Shown here: positions 36,815-45,706 of the stretch, piece after piece | Numbering within the stretch: position 1 is the stretch's first letter | Layout of the letters: each line of letters begins with the position of its first letter | DNA from: Jiulongibacter sediminis | GTDB taxonomy: Bacteria; Bacteroidota; Bacteroidia; Cytophagales; Spirosomataceae | Reading direction: 5' to 3' | DNA: 64,000 bases | NCBI RefSeq assembly: GCF_001306455.1 | Contig: NZ_LGTQ01000006.1 | Span: 558,001-622,000 of the forward strand | The notes under the pieces: generated by a model | Databases searched by the model: none | Seen by the model: only the letters and a program-made list of their open reading frames with translations | Told to the model about the DNA's origin: nothing | Position numbers and translations under genes: made by a program

Positions 36815-39800
36815 ACGTTTACCGTTTTACTGCTCAGGTTAAGAATCTCATTTTCACGTTGTGATTTTTCCAGAATAGAACGCACTTCAGGTCTGCACGA
36901 GCCGCATCCCGCACCTGCTCCGGTGCTTTCGCATAGCTTTTGAAAGTCACAAATACCAGAATCTATTTTGGCTCGTAGGTTCCCTTCCCCAACACTGTTA
37001 CAAGAACAAACTAGTTTGCCCAATACGGGCTCGGCTTTTTTTCCGCTACGCAGCAATTGAATTCTTTTCTCAGACAGCTCTATTCCGTTGGCAATAAGAT
37101 CTTTGAACTCTATAAATTCAGATTTGTCACCAATGAGAATAGCCCCTACAAGCCGGTCATCTTTGATTATACATTTTTTATAGTAGCGTTTAGCCCGGTC
37201 AATAAAAATTACTTCTTCATAACCTTTCTGGTTTTGAGGAATTTCTATCAAGCCAAGAGAGCAAAGCTCCAGTCCTTCTACTTTCAAAATATTCATGGAA
37301 AGGCTGCCTTTATAAGGCGTTGAGATATCTCCGGAAAGGAAATTGGCTACGACTTCAGCTTGCTGTTCTGCAGCAGCTGTAATGCCCCGCATTTCTCCTT
37401 TCCATTGAGCAATTTCGCCACAGGCAAATATATCCGGGTCTGAAGTCTGGAGGTAGTCATTAACCTCAATGCCTCGTTTACAGGAAAGCCCTGCCTGCTG
37501 GGCTATTTGAATAGATGGGATGGTGCCTGCGGCCACAATAACCAGAGAGCAGCTTATTTTATGTCTGGATTTCAATCGAATGGCTTCGATTTTATCATCT
37601 CCGAAAAACTGTTCGACTTCATCATTAAAGAAAGTGTCAATTCCTCTCAGGGTAATCTCTTCGTGCAAAATAGCACTGCCCTGCATATCCAGTTGGCGAT
37701 CCATGAAACGGCCTATCCGCTGAACCACCGTTACTGGCATGCCCAGTTCACGTAGTGAAGCTGCCATTTCAAGGCCCAGAAGGCCGCCGCCCACAATGAC
37801 GGCCCTTCCTTTCCTGGCAATATAGGGTTCTAAAGCATCGGCATCCATACGGCTTCGCATATTGAAAATACCTCCCATTTTCGGGAAATTGCCTGGCATG
37901 AAGGCCCGGCTTCCCATGCCAAGGAATAGTTTATCGTAGGGATGCTCTTCTCCGTTTGAGTCAATGACAACCTTGTTTTTTCTGTCAATATGCTCAATGC
38001 TTACCCCTTTAAAAACCTGAATTCCATTGTCCTTAAACTGGTCTTCTCTTAGTTTGACCAACTGATCCCAGTTTTGAGTCCCACTAATGTAATCGGGTAG
38101 CATAACTCTGTTATAGAAGGGGTAAATTTCCTTGGAGAAAACCTTTATTTCGTCAGTAAAATTCAGTTGACGATAAGCGTTGATAAAGCCCAGGCCGGCA
38201 GATCCGGCTCCGATGACAATGATTTTTTCAACCGGCTTCTTATATAACGAAACCTGTACTGCGGAGAATTTAAAGTCGGGTTCTTTTGAGATAGGGTCCA
38301 CCAGGTCGCTGGTCAGGTTATTGGCACGGGCAAGGTCACTTTGAAGGATTTTGCCCCAGTGCATTGGCATAAAACAAGTGCCGCTTCTAACCTCTTCTGT
38401 AATTTCAACTTTTACTCTTACCTCCCCTCGTTTTCCTTTTACAGAAACGAGCTGGCCGTTTTTGATTTTCCGCTCCGCGGCATCTTTCGGATTTAGCTGA
38501 AGGAATGGTGATTTCTTATGCTGATTCAGGCGATTTACTTTAGCGGTTTTGGTCTGGGTGTGCCACTGATCTCTGATTCTGCCGGTAAGAAGAACTAAAG
38601 GGAATTCTTTGGTAGTACCTTCTGAGGTGTTTACTCCGGAAACCGGAATGAGCTGAGCTTTCTTATTTGGCGTATAGAAAGCGTTGTTTTCAAATAGTCG
38701 GGAGGTGCTATTACTTCCTTTTGGGTAAGGCCATTGAACAGGTCCCTTTTTTAAAAGAGAATAGTTTATGCCGGAGCAGTCAATGTTTGTGCCGACTGTA
38801 CTTTGAGCATACTCGTCATAAATTTCAGCAGGACTACTGTATCGAAATGAATTTCCCCAGCCCATTTTTTCAGCAAAGCGGCAAATGATTTCAGAATCAG
38901 GCAATGCTTCTCCCGGAGCCTCAATCGCTTTTTGAAGGAGTGAAACTCTTCTCTCGGCATTGGTCATGGTTCCTTCTTTTTCTGCCCAGGCGGCTGCGGG
39001 CAATACCACATCGGCGAAGGCCAAAGTGTCAGAATTGGAGGAAATGTCTTGTACGACAACGAAAGCTGCTTTTTTGAGGGCCTTTTCGACCTTGTTTAGA
39101 TTAGGTAAGCTTACCAAAGGGTTGGTGCAAACTATCCAGATGGCTTTTAACTTTCCATTTTCTAGGGCATCGATCATTTCCGTAGCCGAAAGGCCTGGCT
39201 TGTTTGAGATCCCTGATACACCCCAGAAACTTTCCATTTCTGCAATATGTTGTGGATTTGACAGCTCTCTGTGAGAGGCAAGCATATTGGAAAGTCCTCC
39301 TACCTCCCGACCGCCCATGGCATTGGGCTGGCCTGTTAAAGAGAAAGGTCCATTGCCGGGTTTCCCTATTTTTCCGGTGATCAGAGAGAGGCTTATCAAT
39401 GAAAGGTTCTTTTGCACACCGATGGCAGACTGGTTCAATCCCATCGTCCACATGCTCAGGAAGCCCTTAGACCGTCCAATCCATTGAGCTGTCTGACGGA
39501 TATCTTCGGGGTTTACTCCACAAAGCTCAGCGTACTCTTCAGTTGTTTTTGAGAAAACTTCAGTCTCATATTCTTTATAGCCGTCTGTGTTTTTATCAAT
39601 GAACTCCTGATCGGTAAAGCCGTTTGCGATAAGTTCTCTGCCCAGGGCGTTATTGAAATAGACATCTGTTCCGGGTAAAAGAGCAATATGTAAATCTGAG
39701 GAAGCGGCCGTCTGAGTTTTCCGGGGGTCAAGACAAATAATTTTCACATCCGGATTGGCTTCTTTATGAGCTTCAACACGTCTCCATATAATGGGATGGC

Positions 39801-40353
39801 ACCAGGCTGGGTTTCCGCCTTCAATGAGCAGGCAATCGCTCAATTCAATGTCATCATAGCAAACAGGCACACTATCTTCACCAAGTGTTTTTTTATAGCC
39901 AACAACGGCTGAACTCATGCAAAGCCTGGAGTTGGTATCAATATTATTACCTTTAATAAAGCCTTTCATGAGTTTATTCCAGAGGTAATACTCTTCCGTG
40001 AGGCATTGCCCGGAAACATAGAAGGCTACTGATTCTGGTCCGAATTTTTCAATGATTGATTGAAATACAGCGGCGGTTCGGTCAAGAGCCTGATCCCAGC
40101 TGACTCTTTTCTTTGGGAGGTTTTTGCTGTATCGCATTGTTGGATACAGAAGGCGATCGGAAGTATCATTTACGGTGTAGTGGAGGTTCATTCCTTTTGA
40201 GCAAAGCATACCATGGTTTACCGGATGGTCTTTATCGCCTTCCACGGTAATTTTGCCTTCGGGTTGTAAAGTAATGGTAATACCACACCCCACTCCACAG
40301 TAACTACAGGTAGACCTGAAGGTTTCGTTGTTTATGATTCCAGAATTATGCAT
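36811..40353 (-). CDS. nasA: Assimilatory nitrate reductase fused to NirB-like FAD/NAD(P)H module and BFD-type [2Fe-2S] domain
   Basis: 1180 residues in three parts. Residues 1-700: molybdopterin-bis-MGD catalytic subunit with [4Fe-4S] cysteines C16, C19, C23 and C51 and a probable Mo-ligand Cys145 (SRLCMSS), as in NasA/NapA. Residues about 708-1095: NirB-type FAD/NAD(P)H oxidoreductase with GAGSAG (715-720), a second dinucleotide loop GGGLLGLE and ACGEIAQW. Residues about 1112-1160: BFD-like [2Fe-2S] with C1116, C1118, C1150 and C1153. The fusion would let NAD(P)H reduce nitrate in one polypeptide. No signal peptide: cytoplasmic. Overlaps cobA by 8 nt and the rubredoxin fusion gene by 4 nt. 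Confidence 0.92.
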   Translation of the reverse strand: MHNSGIINNETFRSTCSYCGVGCGITITLQPEGKITVEGDKDHPVNHGMLCSKGMNLHYTVNDTSDRLLYPTMRYSKNLPKKRVSWDQALDRTAAVFQSIIEKFGPESVAFYVSGQCLTEEYYLWNKLMKGFIKGNNIDTNSRLCMSSAVVGYKKTLGEDSVPVCYDDIELSDCLLIEGGNPAWCHPIIWRRVEAHKEANPDVKIICLDPRKTQTAASSDLHIALLPGTDVYFNNALGRELIANGFTDQEFIDKNTDGYKEYETEVFSKTTEEYAELCGVNPEDIRQTAQWIGRSKGFLSMWTMGLNQSAIGVQKNLSLISLSLITGKIGKPGNGPFSLTGQPNAMGGREVGGLSNMLASHRELSNPQHIAEMESFWGVSGISNKPGLSATEMIDALENGKLKAIWIVCTNPLVSLPNLNKVEKALKKAAFVVVQDISSNSDTLAFADVVLPAAAWAEKEGTMTNAERRVSLLQKAIEAPGEALPDSEIICRFAEKMGWGNSFRYSSPAEIYDEYAQSTVGTNIDCSGINYSLLKKGPVQWPYPKGSNSTSRLFENNAFYTPNKKAQLIPVSGVNTSEGTTKEFPLVLLTGRIRDQWHTQTKTAKVNRLNQHKKSPFLQLNPKDAAERKIKNGQLVSVKGKRGEVRVKVEITEEVRSGTCFMPMHWGKILQSDLARANNLTSDLVDPISKEPDFKFSAVQVSLYKKPVEKIIVIGAGSAGLGFINAYRQLNFTDEIKVFSKEIYPFYNRVMLPDYISGTQNWDQLVKLREDQFKDNGIQVFKGVSIEHIDRKNKVVIDSNGEEHPYDKLFLGMGSRAFMPGNFPKMGGIFNMRSRMDADALEPYIARKGRAVIVGGGLLGLEMAASLRELGMPVTVVQRIGRFMDRQLDMQGSAILHEEITLRGIDTFFNDEVEQFFGDDKIEAIRLKSRHKISCSLVIVAAGTIPSIQIAQQAGLSCKRGIEVNDYLQTSDPDIFACGEIAQWKGEMRGITAAAEQQAEVVANFLSGDISTPYKGSLSMNILKVEGLELCSLGLIEIPQNQKGYEEVIFIDRAKRYYKKCIIKDDRLVGAILIGDKSEFIEFKDLIANGIELSEKRIQLLRSGKKAEPVLGKLVCSCNSVGEGNLRAKIDSGICDFQKLCESTGAGAGCGSCRPEVRSILEKSQRENEILNLSSKTVNV

Positions 40354-41101
40354 AGGTCAAAACTTCTTTTTGAAGGTACTTCATGACGTAATCCGGAGAG
40401 CATTTTACGGTTTCTCCAAAAACAATAACAGCCGGATTTGTTAGTCCTTTGGAGGCTACTTCGTCGCAAATAGAGCTTACCTGGGCCACTGCAATTTTCT
40501 GCTTCTCTGTAGTGCCGTCCTGAATGATTGCCACCGGTAGGTTGCTTTTTCCTGCTTCTGAGAAAATATTGCAGATTTCAGAAAGCTTGCTCATACCCAT
40601 TAATACGATAACTGTCGCATTTGACTGAGCTGCTAAGGCCATATCTTTTGGGAGTTCTCCACTTTTCGTATGACCGGTTAATACCCAAAAACTTTCACTA
40701 ATTCCCCGTTTGGTTACGGGCACTCCAGCTAATGTAGGTACGCCAACAGAGCTTGATATACCGGGGATTAGTTCTACCTCAATTCCCAGTTTTTTTACCA
40801 TATCCATTTCTTCAAAACCTCTTCCAAAAATTACCGGATCACCCCCTTTCAGGCGTACCACATGTTTACCCAGTAATACATTCGCTACGATAATTCTGTT
40901 GATTTCTTCCTGTGTGACGGAATGCTGTCCTTTTCGCTTACCCACATAAATGATCTCAGCCTTGGATTCGGCATGAGCCAGCAAAGCCTGGTTTGCCAAA
41001 GCATCATAAAGTATAATATCTGCTTCATTAAGTCGCCTGACAGCTTTCAGTGTAATCAGTTCTTCATCCCCTGGTCCTGCTCCAATTAAAGATAATTTCA
41101 T
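40346..41101 (-). CDS. cobA: Uroporphyrinogen-III C-methyltransferase (siroheme synthesis)
   Basis: SAM-dependent methyltransferase making precorrin-2, the precursor of siroheme needed by NirB. Signatures: LSLIGAGPGDEELITLKA, YVGKRKGQHS, VRLKGGDPVIFGRG and LIPGISS; 251 residues, i.e. the methyltransferase domain alone without the CysG dehydrogenase/ferrochelatase. First gene of the leftward run with nasA and the rubredoxin fusion; its 3' end overlaps nasA by 8 nt. Divergent from nirB across a 226-nt regulatory region. Confidence 0.95.
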   Translation of the reverse strand: MKLSLIGAGPGDEELITLKAVRRLNEADIILYDALANQALLAHAESKAEIIYVGKRKGQHSVTQEEINRIIVANVLLGKHVVRLKGGDPVIFGRGFEEMDMVKKLGIEVELIPGISSSVGVPTLAGVPVTKRGISESFWVLTGHTKSGELPKDMALAAQSNATVIVLMGMSKLSEICNIFSEAGKSNLPVAIIQDGTTEKQKIAVAQVSSICDEVASKGLTNPAVIVFGETVKCSPDYVMKYLQKEVLTYA

Positions 41102-41102
41102 A

Positions 41103-41120
41103 ATGAGTAAAAATACTTAT
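41103..41120. promoter_or_regulatory. Everted repeat with NarL-type heptamers upstream of cobA
   Basis: ATGAGTA (41103-41109) and TACTTAT (41114-41120) around AAAA. Each arm matches the NarL heptamer TACYYMT on one strand, but they face outward, unlike the classical 7-2-7 site, and they sit in the cobA ribosome-binding region. Low confidence as an operator. Confidence 0.3.
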
Positions 41121-41211
41121 TTAATGTATTGCTTACAAATGTGATAAATAATTGGAATAAACCAAAATGAGCTCCAAAATAATTATATATGTTCAATTAT
41201 TTAAACATTTA

Positions 41212-41243
41212 TTTGGCAATAATACTCATATAACATACATTTG
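41212..41243 (+). promoter_or_regulatory. nirB promoter with embedded NarL-type heptamer
   Basis: -33 TTTG (41212-41215), 20-nt spacer, -7 TACATTTG (41236-41243): both elements perfect for the Bacteroidota consensus. It would give a leader of about 78 nt to the nirB ATG. Between the two boxes lies TACTCAT (41223-41229), an exact match to TACYYMT, the heptamer bound by NarL-type regulators; such a regulator is encoded by the fourth gene of this operon. Confidence 0.6.
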
Positions 41244-41253
41244 ATTTTAAATG

Positions 41254-41290
41254 TTATACTCAGTTATAATTTATTCTATAGTGAGTATAA
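41254..41290. promoter_or_regulatory. Inverted repeat TTATACTCA / TGAGTATAA in the nirB leader
   Basis: Perfect 9-bp arms at 41254-41262 and 41282-41290 separated by 19 nt, just downstream of the expected nirB transcription start. Each arm contains TACTCA, six of the seven positions of the heptamer found inside the promoter. Probable regulator-binding site or leader hairpin. Confidence 0.45.
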
Positions 41291-41327
41291 TAATTAGTGA
41301 TTATTGCATAATTAATTCAATTCGCTC

Positions 41328-43862
41328 ATGGGAAAGTCCAAGATTGTTGTCGTCGGGAACGGAATGGTGGGGTATAAGTTTTGTGAGAAGGCTGTAAAGT
41401 CAGCTTTGGCTGATCATATTGAGCTGGTCGTATTTGGTGAAGAGCCACGCCCGGCCTATGACCGTGTTCACCTTAGTTCTTATTTTGGTGAAAAGACTCT
41501 TTCGGAGTTGACTATGGCACCGGTAAGCTGGTACCAGGAAAATGGGATAAAGCTTCATCTGGGAGATCCAATTACTGAAATAGATGCAAAAAGTAAACAA
41601 CTAAAGTCACACCGGGGTGTAAAAGAAGACTACGACTTTTTAGTTCTGGCAACCGGCTCAGGGGCATTTGTGCCGAATATTCCAGGGGTTGATATGGATG
41701 GTATTTTTGTTTACCGCACTATAGAAGATCTGGACATGATGAAGAGCTTTGCCAAAAAAGCAAAACGGGGAGTGGTCATAGGAGGGGGTCTTCTCGGGCT
41801 TGAAGCCGCAAAAGCTTTGCTGGATTTGGGAATTAAGGATGCTCACGTGGTAGAATTTGCTCCACGTCTGATGCCAAGGCAAATTGATGATAAGGGTTCA
41901 AAAATTCTTGAAGGCAAACTTAACGAACTGGGTATTACAGTCCATTGTGATAAAAATACAGCACGCTTCTCCGGCGAAGGCACTGTGACAGGTCTTGAGT
42001 TTCATGACGGCCAGTTTCTGGATGCCGAAATGGTTGTGATTTCAGCGGGGATCAGACCGAGAGATGAAGTTGCTGGTAAAGCAAATTTGACCTTGGGGCC
42101 CAGAGGTGGTATCCTTGTCAATGAGCAAATGGAAACCTCTAATGAAAATATTTTCGCCATCGGGGAGTGTGCCCTCTACGATAACATGATTTATGGGCTG
42201 GTGGCTCCGGGTTATGAAATGGCAGAAGTTGCTTTAAACGCCATTGCCACCAGGCTGAATCTGGGGGCGGTAAGTAAAAAGCAGGAGTTTACGGGCTTTG
42301 ATATGAGCACTAAACTTAAACTGATCGGCGTAGATGTGGCCAGTTTTGGAAACCCCTTTATTGAAGAGCCCGAATGCCAGACCATAGTTTATGAAAACAA
42401 AGCAAAAGGAGTTTACAAGCGTGTCAATATTGATACTTTCAACAAAAAGCTTTTAGGAGGAATTCTTATCGGAGATGCTGAACAATACAATATGCTTCAG
42501 CAAATCTGCAGTAACGGGCTGCCGATTCCGGCTGATCCGGAAGATATGATCTTAGGTGCACGAGGTGGTGATGATGGCGAGTCCGGAGTGATGGGCTTGC
42601 CTGATTCCGCCTTAATTTGCTCTTGTGAGGCCGTTTCTAAAGGAGATATCATTCATCAAATGACCCAGAATGATTGTAAAACCCTTGATGAAATCAAAAA
42701 ATCAACCAAGGCCTGTACCGGTTGTGCGGGTTGTGTTCCTTTGGTGAAGGACCTTGTTAGCGGGGTTCTTAAGGAGCAGGGAATTATAGAAAGAAAAACC
42801 ATTTGCCAACATTTTGACCACACTCGTCAGGAATTATTAAGTCTTACAAAACTGAGAAATCTCCAAACTTTTGATGAAGTACTTCATGAGCTGGGCCATG
42901 GTGATGGTTGCGAAACTTGCCAGCCTGTGGTTTCTTCAATTTTGGCCAGTCTATGGAATGAAAACGTTCTGGAAAAAGGTAGGGCTGTTTCTCAGGATTC
43001 GAATGACCGTTTTCTTGCAAATATTCAGAGGGGCGGAACATATTCCGTAGTTCCGAGGATTCCAGGTGGCGAGATTACACCTGATAAGTTGATAGTGATT
43101 GGAGAAGTTGCTAAAAAATACGGCCTCTATACCAAGATTACAGGTGGCCAGCGGATTGATCTTTTTGGAGCTCATGTGGGTGATTTACCCAAGATATGGG
43201 AAGAATTAGTTAACGCCGGCTTTGAAAGTGGTCATGCTTACGGTAAGGCTCTGAGGACAGTCAAAAGTTGCGTAGGAACTACCTGGTGCCGTTTTGGAGT
43301 TCAGGATGCCGTTTCTTTTGCTATCGAGGTGGAGAATCGCTACAAAGGACTTCGTTCTCCTCATAAATTAAAATCAGCGGTTTCCGGCTGCATCCGAGAA
43401 TGTGCCGAGGCTCAAAGCAAAGACTTCGGAATCATTGCTACTGAAAACGGATGGAATTTATACGTCTGCGGAAACGGAGGCACAAGACCAAGACATGCCG
43501 ATTTGTTGGCTACCGATCTGAGCTCAGAAGATTGTATCAAATACATTGACCGTTTCCTGATGTTTTATATCCGTACCGCGGAGCCGCTTCAGCGTACTGC
43601 CGCCTGGCTTGACAAAATGGAAGGAGGAATTAAGTATCTGAAGTCTGTAATTATTGATGATGTGTTGGGAATAAATGCTGAACTGGAAGCAGAAATGGCC
43701 TCGCTGGTTGGTAAATACAAATGCGAATGGAAGGAAGTAGTGGAAACACCAGAGCTTCGAAAACGTTTCACTCATTTTGTGAATGCACCCGAAGTTAAAG
43801 ATCCTAATGTGGAATTGGTGCCCATGAGAGAACAGGTGAAAGCTGCAGACTGGAACGCATAA
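41328..43862 (+). CDS. nirB: NAD(P)H-dependent assimilatory nitrite reductase, large subunit
   Basis: Six-electron reduction of nitrite to ammonium in the cytoplasm. Order: FAD/NAD(P)H module (VVVGNGMVGYKF at 7-18, IGGGLLGLEAA, FAIGECA), BFD-like [2Fe-2S] (C431, C433, C466, C469), a second NirB BFD-like Cys pair (GDGCETC), then the ferredoxin-like half domain and siroheme/[4Fe-4S] region with C648, C654, C688 and C692 (CVGTTWC, CIREC). 844 residues is normal. Heads the rightward operon nirB-nirD-sensor-regulator, with a strong promoter upstream. Confidence 0.96.
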   Translation: MGKSKIVVVGNGMVGYKFCEKAVKSALADHIELVVFGEEPRPAYDRVHLSSYFGEKTLSELTMAPVSWYQENGIKLHLGDPITEIDAKSKQLKSHRGVKEDYDFLVLATGSGAFVPNIPGVDMDGIFVYRTIEDLDMMKSFAKKAKRGVVIGGGLLGLEAAKALLDLGIKDAHVVEFAPRLMPRQIDDKGSKILEGKLNELGITVHCDKNTARFSGEGTVTGLEFHDGQFLDAEMVVISAGIRPRDEVAGKANLTLGPRGGILVNEQMETSNENIFAIGECALYDNMIYGLVAPGYEMAEVALNAIATRLNLGAVSKKQEFTGFDMSTKLKLIGVDVASFGNPFIEEPECQTIVYENKAKGVYKRVNIDTFNKKLLGGILIGDAEQYNMLQQICSNGLPIPADPEDMILGARGGDDGESGVMGLPDSALICSCEAVSKGDIIHQMTQNDCKTLDEIKKSTKACTGCAGCVPLVKDLVSGVLKEQGIIERKTICQHFDHTRQELLSLTKLRNLQTFDEVLHELGHGDGCETCQPVVSSILASLWNENVLEKGRAVSQDSNDRFLANIQRGGTYSVVPRIPGGEITPDKLIVIGEVAKKYGLYTKITGGQRIDLFGAHVGDLPKIWEELVNAGFESGHAYGKALRTVKSCVGTTWCRFGVQDAVSFAIEVENRYKGLRSPHKLKSAVSGCIRECAEAQSKDFGIIATENGWNLYVCGNGGTRPRHADLLATDLSSEDCIKYIDRFLMFYIRTAEPLQRTAAWLDKMEGGIKYLKSVIIDDVLGINAELEAEMASLVGKYKCEWKEVVETPELRKRFTHFVNAPEVKDPNVELVPMREQVKAADWNA

Positions 43863-43892
43863 TTGGAAATAAAAAAACAGGAAATTATAATC

Positions 43893-44243
43893 ATGACGAC
43901 TCAAGTATCTGAAAAAATAAAATGGATTCTGGCCTGTAAAGTTGAGGATGTGCCAGACAATGGAGGCTCCTGTGCACTAATTGAGGGTGAGCAAATTGCG
44001 ATCTATAATTTTGCCAGAAGGGGCGAATGGTTTGCTACTCAAAACCTATGTCCTCATAAAAAACAAATGGCTCTTTCACGGGGAATGATCGGTTCTGATG
44101 GGGACGTACCGAAAGTGGCATGCCCGTTTCATAAAAAAACATTTTCTTTGGTCTCTGGTAACTGCCTTAGTGGCGATGACTATGAGATCAAAACCTACCC
44201 GGTCAAGATAGAAAACGGATTGGTATATATAGGAATCGACTGA
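43893..44243 (+). CDS. nirD: Nitrite reductase small subunit, Rieske type
   Basis: 116-residue Rieske-fold partner of NirB. The frame opens upstream at a TTG (43863), but the ATG at 43893 follows an AGGAAA-like purine run and gives the usual length. Unlike E. coli NirD, which has lost them, the [2Fe-2S] ligands are kept: Cys-Pro-His in LCPHKK and Cys-Pro-Phe-His in ACPFHKKTF, so the cluster is probably functional. Its TGA overlaps the ATG of the sensor kinase gene (TGATG). Confidence 0.93.
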   Translation: MTTQVSEKIKWILACKVEDVPDNGGSCALIEGEQIAIYNFARRGEWFATQNLCPHKKQMALSRGMIGSDGDVPKVACPFHKKTFSLVSGNCLSGDDYEIKTYPVKIENGLVYIGID

Positions 44244-45706
44244 TGCAGCCCCACGAAACCATTGATGGCATCAGCATGAATTCTATTGACAAAACGGTAG
44301 CAAAAAGACTTACTATTCAATATGTTATAGCCTTGTCTTTGGTTGCTGTTTTGACTATTCTCGGTCATACGTTAATTCAACTTATTCTAACCAATACCAC
44401 CGATAGTAGCAGGGTCATAAACCTTGCCGGTAGACAAAGAATGCTTTCTCAGCAGTTAACCAAACTGTCGGTTCTTCGACAAACAAGTCCGGGAAATTGG
44501 GATCAAAGTTTAGAAAATACATTTTCTGAGAGCCTTTCGGAATGGAAATCAGTCCACATGGGTTTGAGAGACAATCTTCTGGTAGATGATAAACGCTATG
44601 AAGTAAAGAATACAAAGGTCATTGATAGCCTTTTTAAGGCCATAACACCATCTTATGATGGAATGAATGCATTCTTTGAGGCTCAGAAAAATGAAAAGAT
44701 GAGCGAAGACATTGGCGTACTTCTCAACCATGAATCGGCATTTCTTAAAACGATGGATCGTATCGTTTTTGAATATGACCTGCAGGCTGCAAAAACTATA
44801 GGAAATATTAAGCGAATAGAATTCGTCATCTTGTTTCTTACGCTTCTCACCTTGTTTTTCGAGTTTGTCTTGATTTTTCAACCTCTTTCAAATTATGTCA
44901 AGCGGGTAATTACCGAACTCATTACTTCGAAGCAAAAACTCGACGATACGCATAGCCAGCTATCTGTTTCAAACCGAATGCTCCGGAATATTCAGGAAGA
45001 CTTAGACAAAGCCATGAAGGAGCGTTATGAGCTCAAACGAAAGGAGGACCAAATCAGGTCTGCTTCTTTGCTTGAAGGACAGGAAGAGGAGAGAAAACGT
45101 ATTTCACGAGAAATTCATGATGGTCTTGGTCAGATGTTGACCGGGGTAAAGCTAGGTTTGAGCCGGTTAAAGTCATCTGACCTCTCGGAGAAATATCAAA
45201 AAGCTTATGAACATACTAAAGATCTGCTGACGGAAACGATAGAAACTACCCGGGCTGTTTCGTTTAATCTCATGCCGACAGCGTTAAATGATTATGGCAT
45301 ATCATCGGCACTGAAAATCTTGATTGCCAGTCAAAGTCTTAGCGGTGAAACGGAAATAGATCTTGACATTGATGAGCCTGATAAACGCTATGATCAGAAA
45401 CTCGAAATTGCGATTTACAGAATCGTCCAGGAGGCCCTCAACAACATCATCAAACATGCAAATGCCAGCAAAGCCAAAGTAAGTTTGAATGAAAACAACG
45501 ATGTTTTGGAGCTTAGCATCACGGATAACGGAGTAGGTTTTGACCCTGGCAAACTGAAACAAAGCAGAGCTTCTTTGATTCATAACGGAGTGGAAAATAT
45601 GAAGACCAGAGCTGAGTTGCTTAACGGGGCATTTAAACTCACCACTATTCCGGGAGGGGGAACCGACATTTTCATTAAATTGCCGATCAAACCTGCGGAT
45701 AAATAA
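44243..45706 (+). CDS. NarX-like nitrate/nitrite sensor histidine kinase
   Basis: 487 residues: TM1 about 25-50, periplasmic region, TM2 about 193-213, coiled coil to about 275, HisKA_3 dimerisation domain with EIHDGLGQ (phospho-acceptor His292) and an HATPase_c domain ending near GGGTDIFIKLP. The periplasmic start SSRVINLAGRQRMLSQQL matches the PilJ/NarX-type sensor helix, whose conserved Arg binds nitrate in NarX (established for NarX, inferred here). The start overlaps the nirD stop (TGATG) and the stop overlaps the regulator start (TAATG), so all are coupled. Met12 is an alternative start. Confidence 0.9.
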   Translation: MQPHETIDGISMNSIDKTVAKRLTIQYVIALSLVAVLTILGHTLIQLILTNTTDSSRVINLAGRQRMLSQQLTKLSVLRQTSPGNWDQSLENTFSESLSEWKSVHMGLRDNLLVDDKRYEVKNTKVIDSLFKAITPSYDGMNAFFEAQKNEKMSEDIGVLLNHESAFLKTMDRIVFEYDLQAAKTIGNIKRIEFVILFLTLLTLFFEFVLIFQPLSNYVKRVITELITSKQKLDDTHSQLSVSNRMLRNIQEDLDKAMKERYELKRKEDQIRSASLLEGQEEERKRISREIHDGLGQMLTGVKLGLSRLKSSDLSEKYQKAYEHTKDLLTETIETTRAVSFNLMPTALNDYGISSALKILIASQSLSGETEIDLDIDEPDKRYDQKLEIAIYRIVQEALNNIIKHANASKAKVSLNENNDVLELSITDNGVGFDPGKLKQSRASLIHNGVENMKTRAELLNGAFKLTTIPGGGTDIFIKLPIKPADK

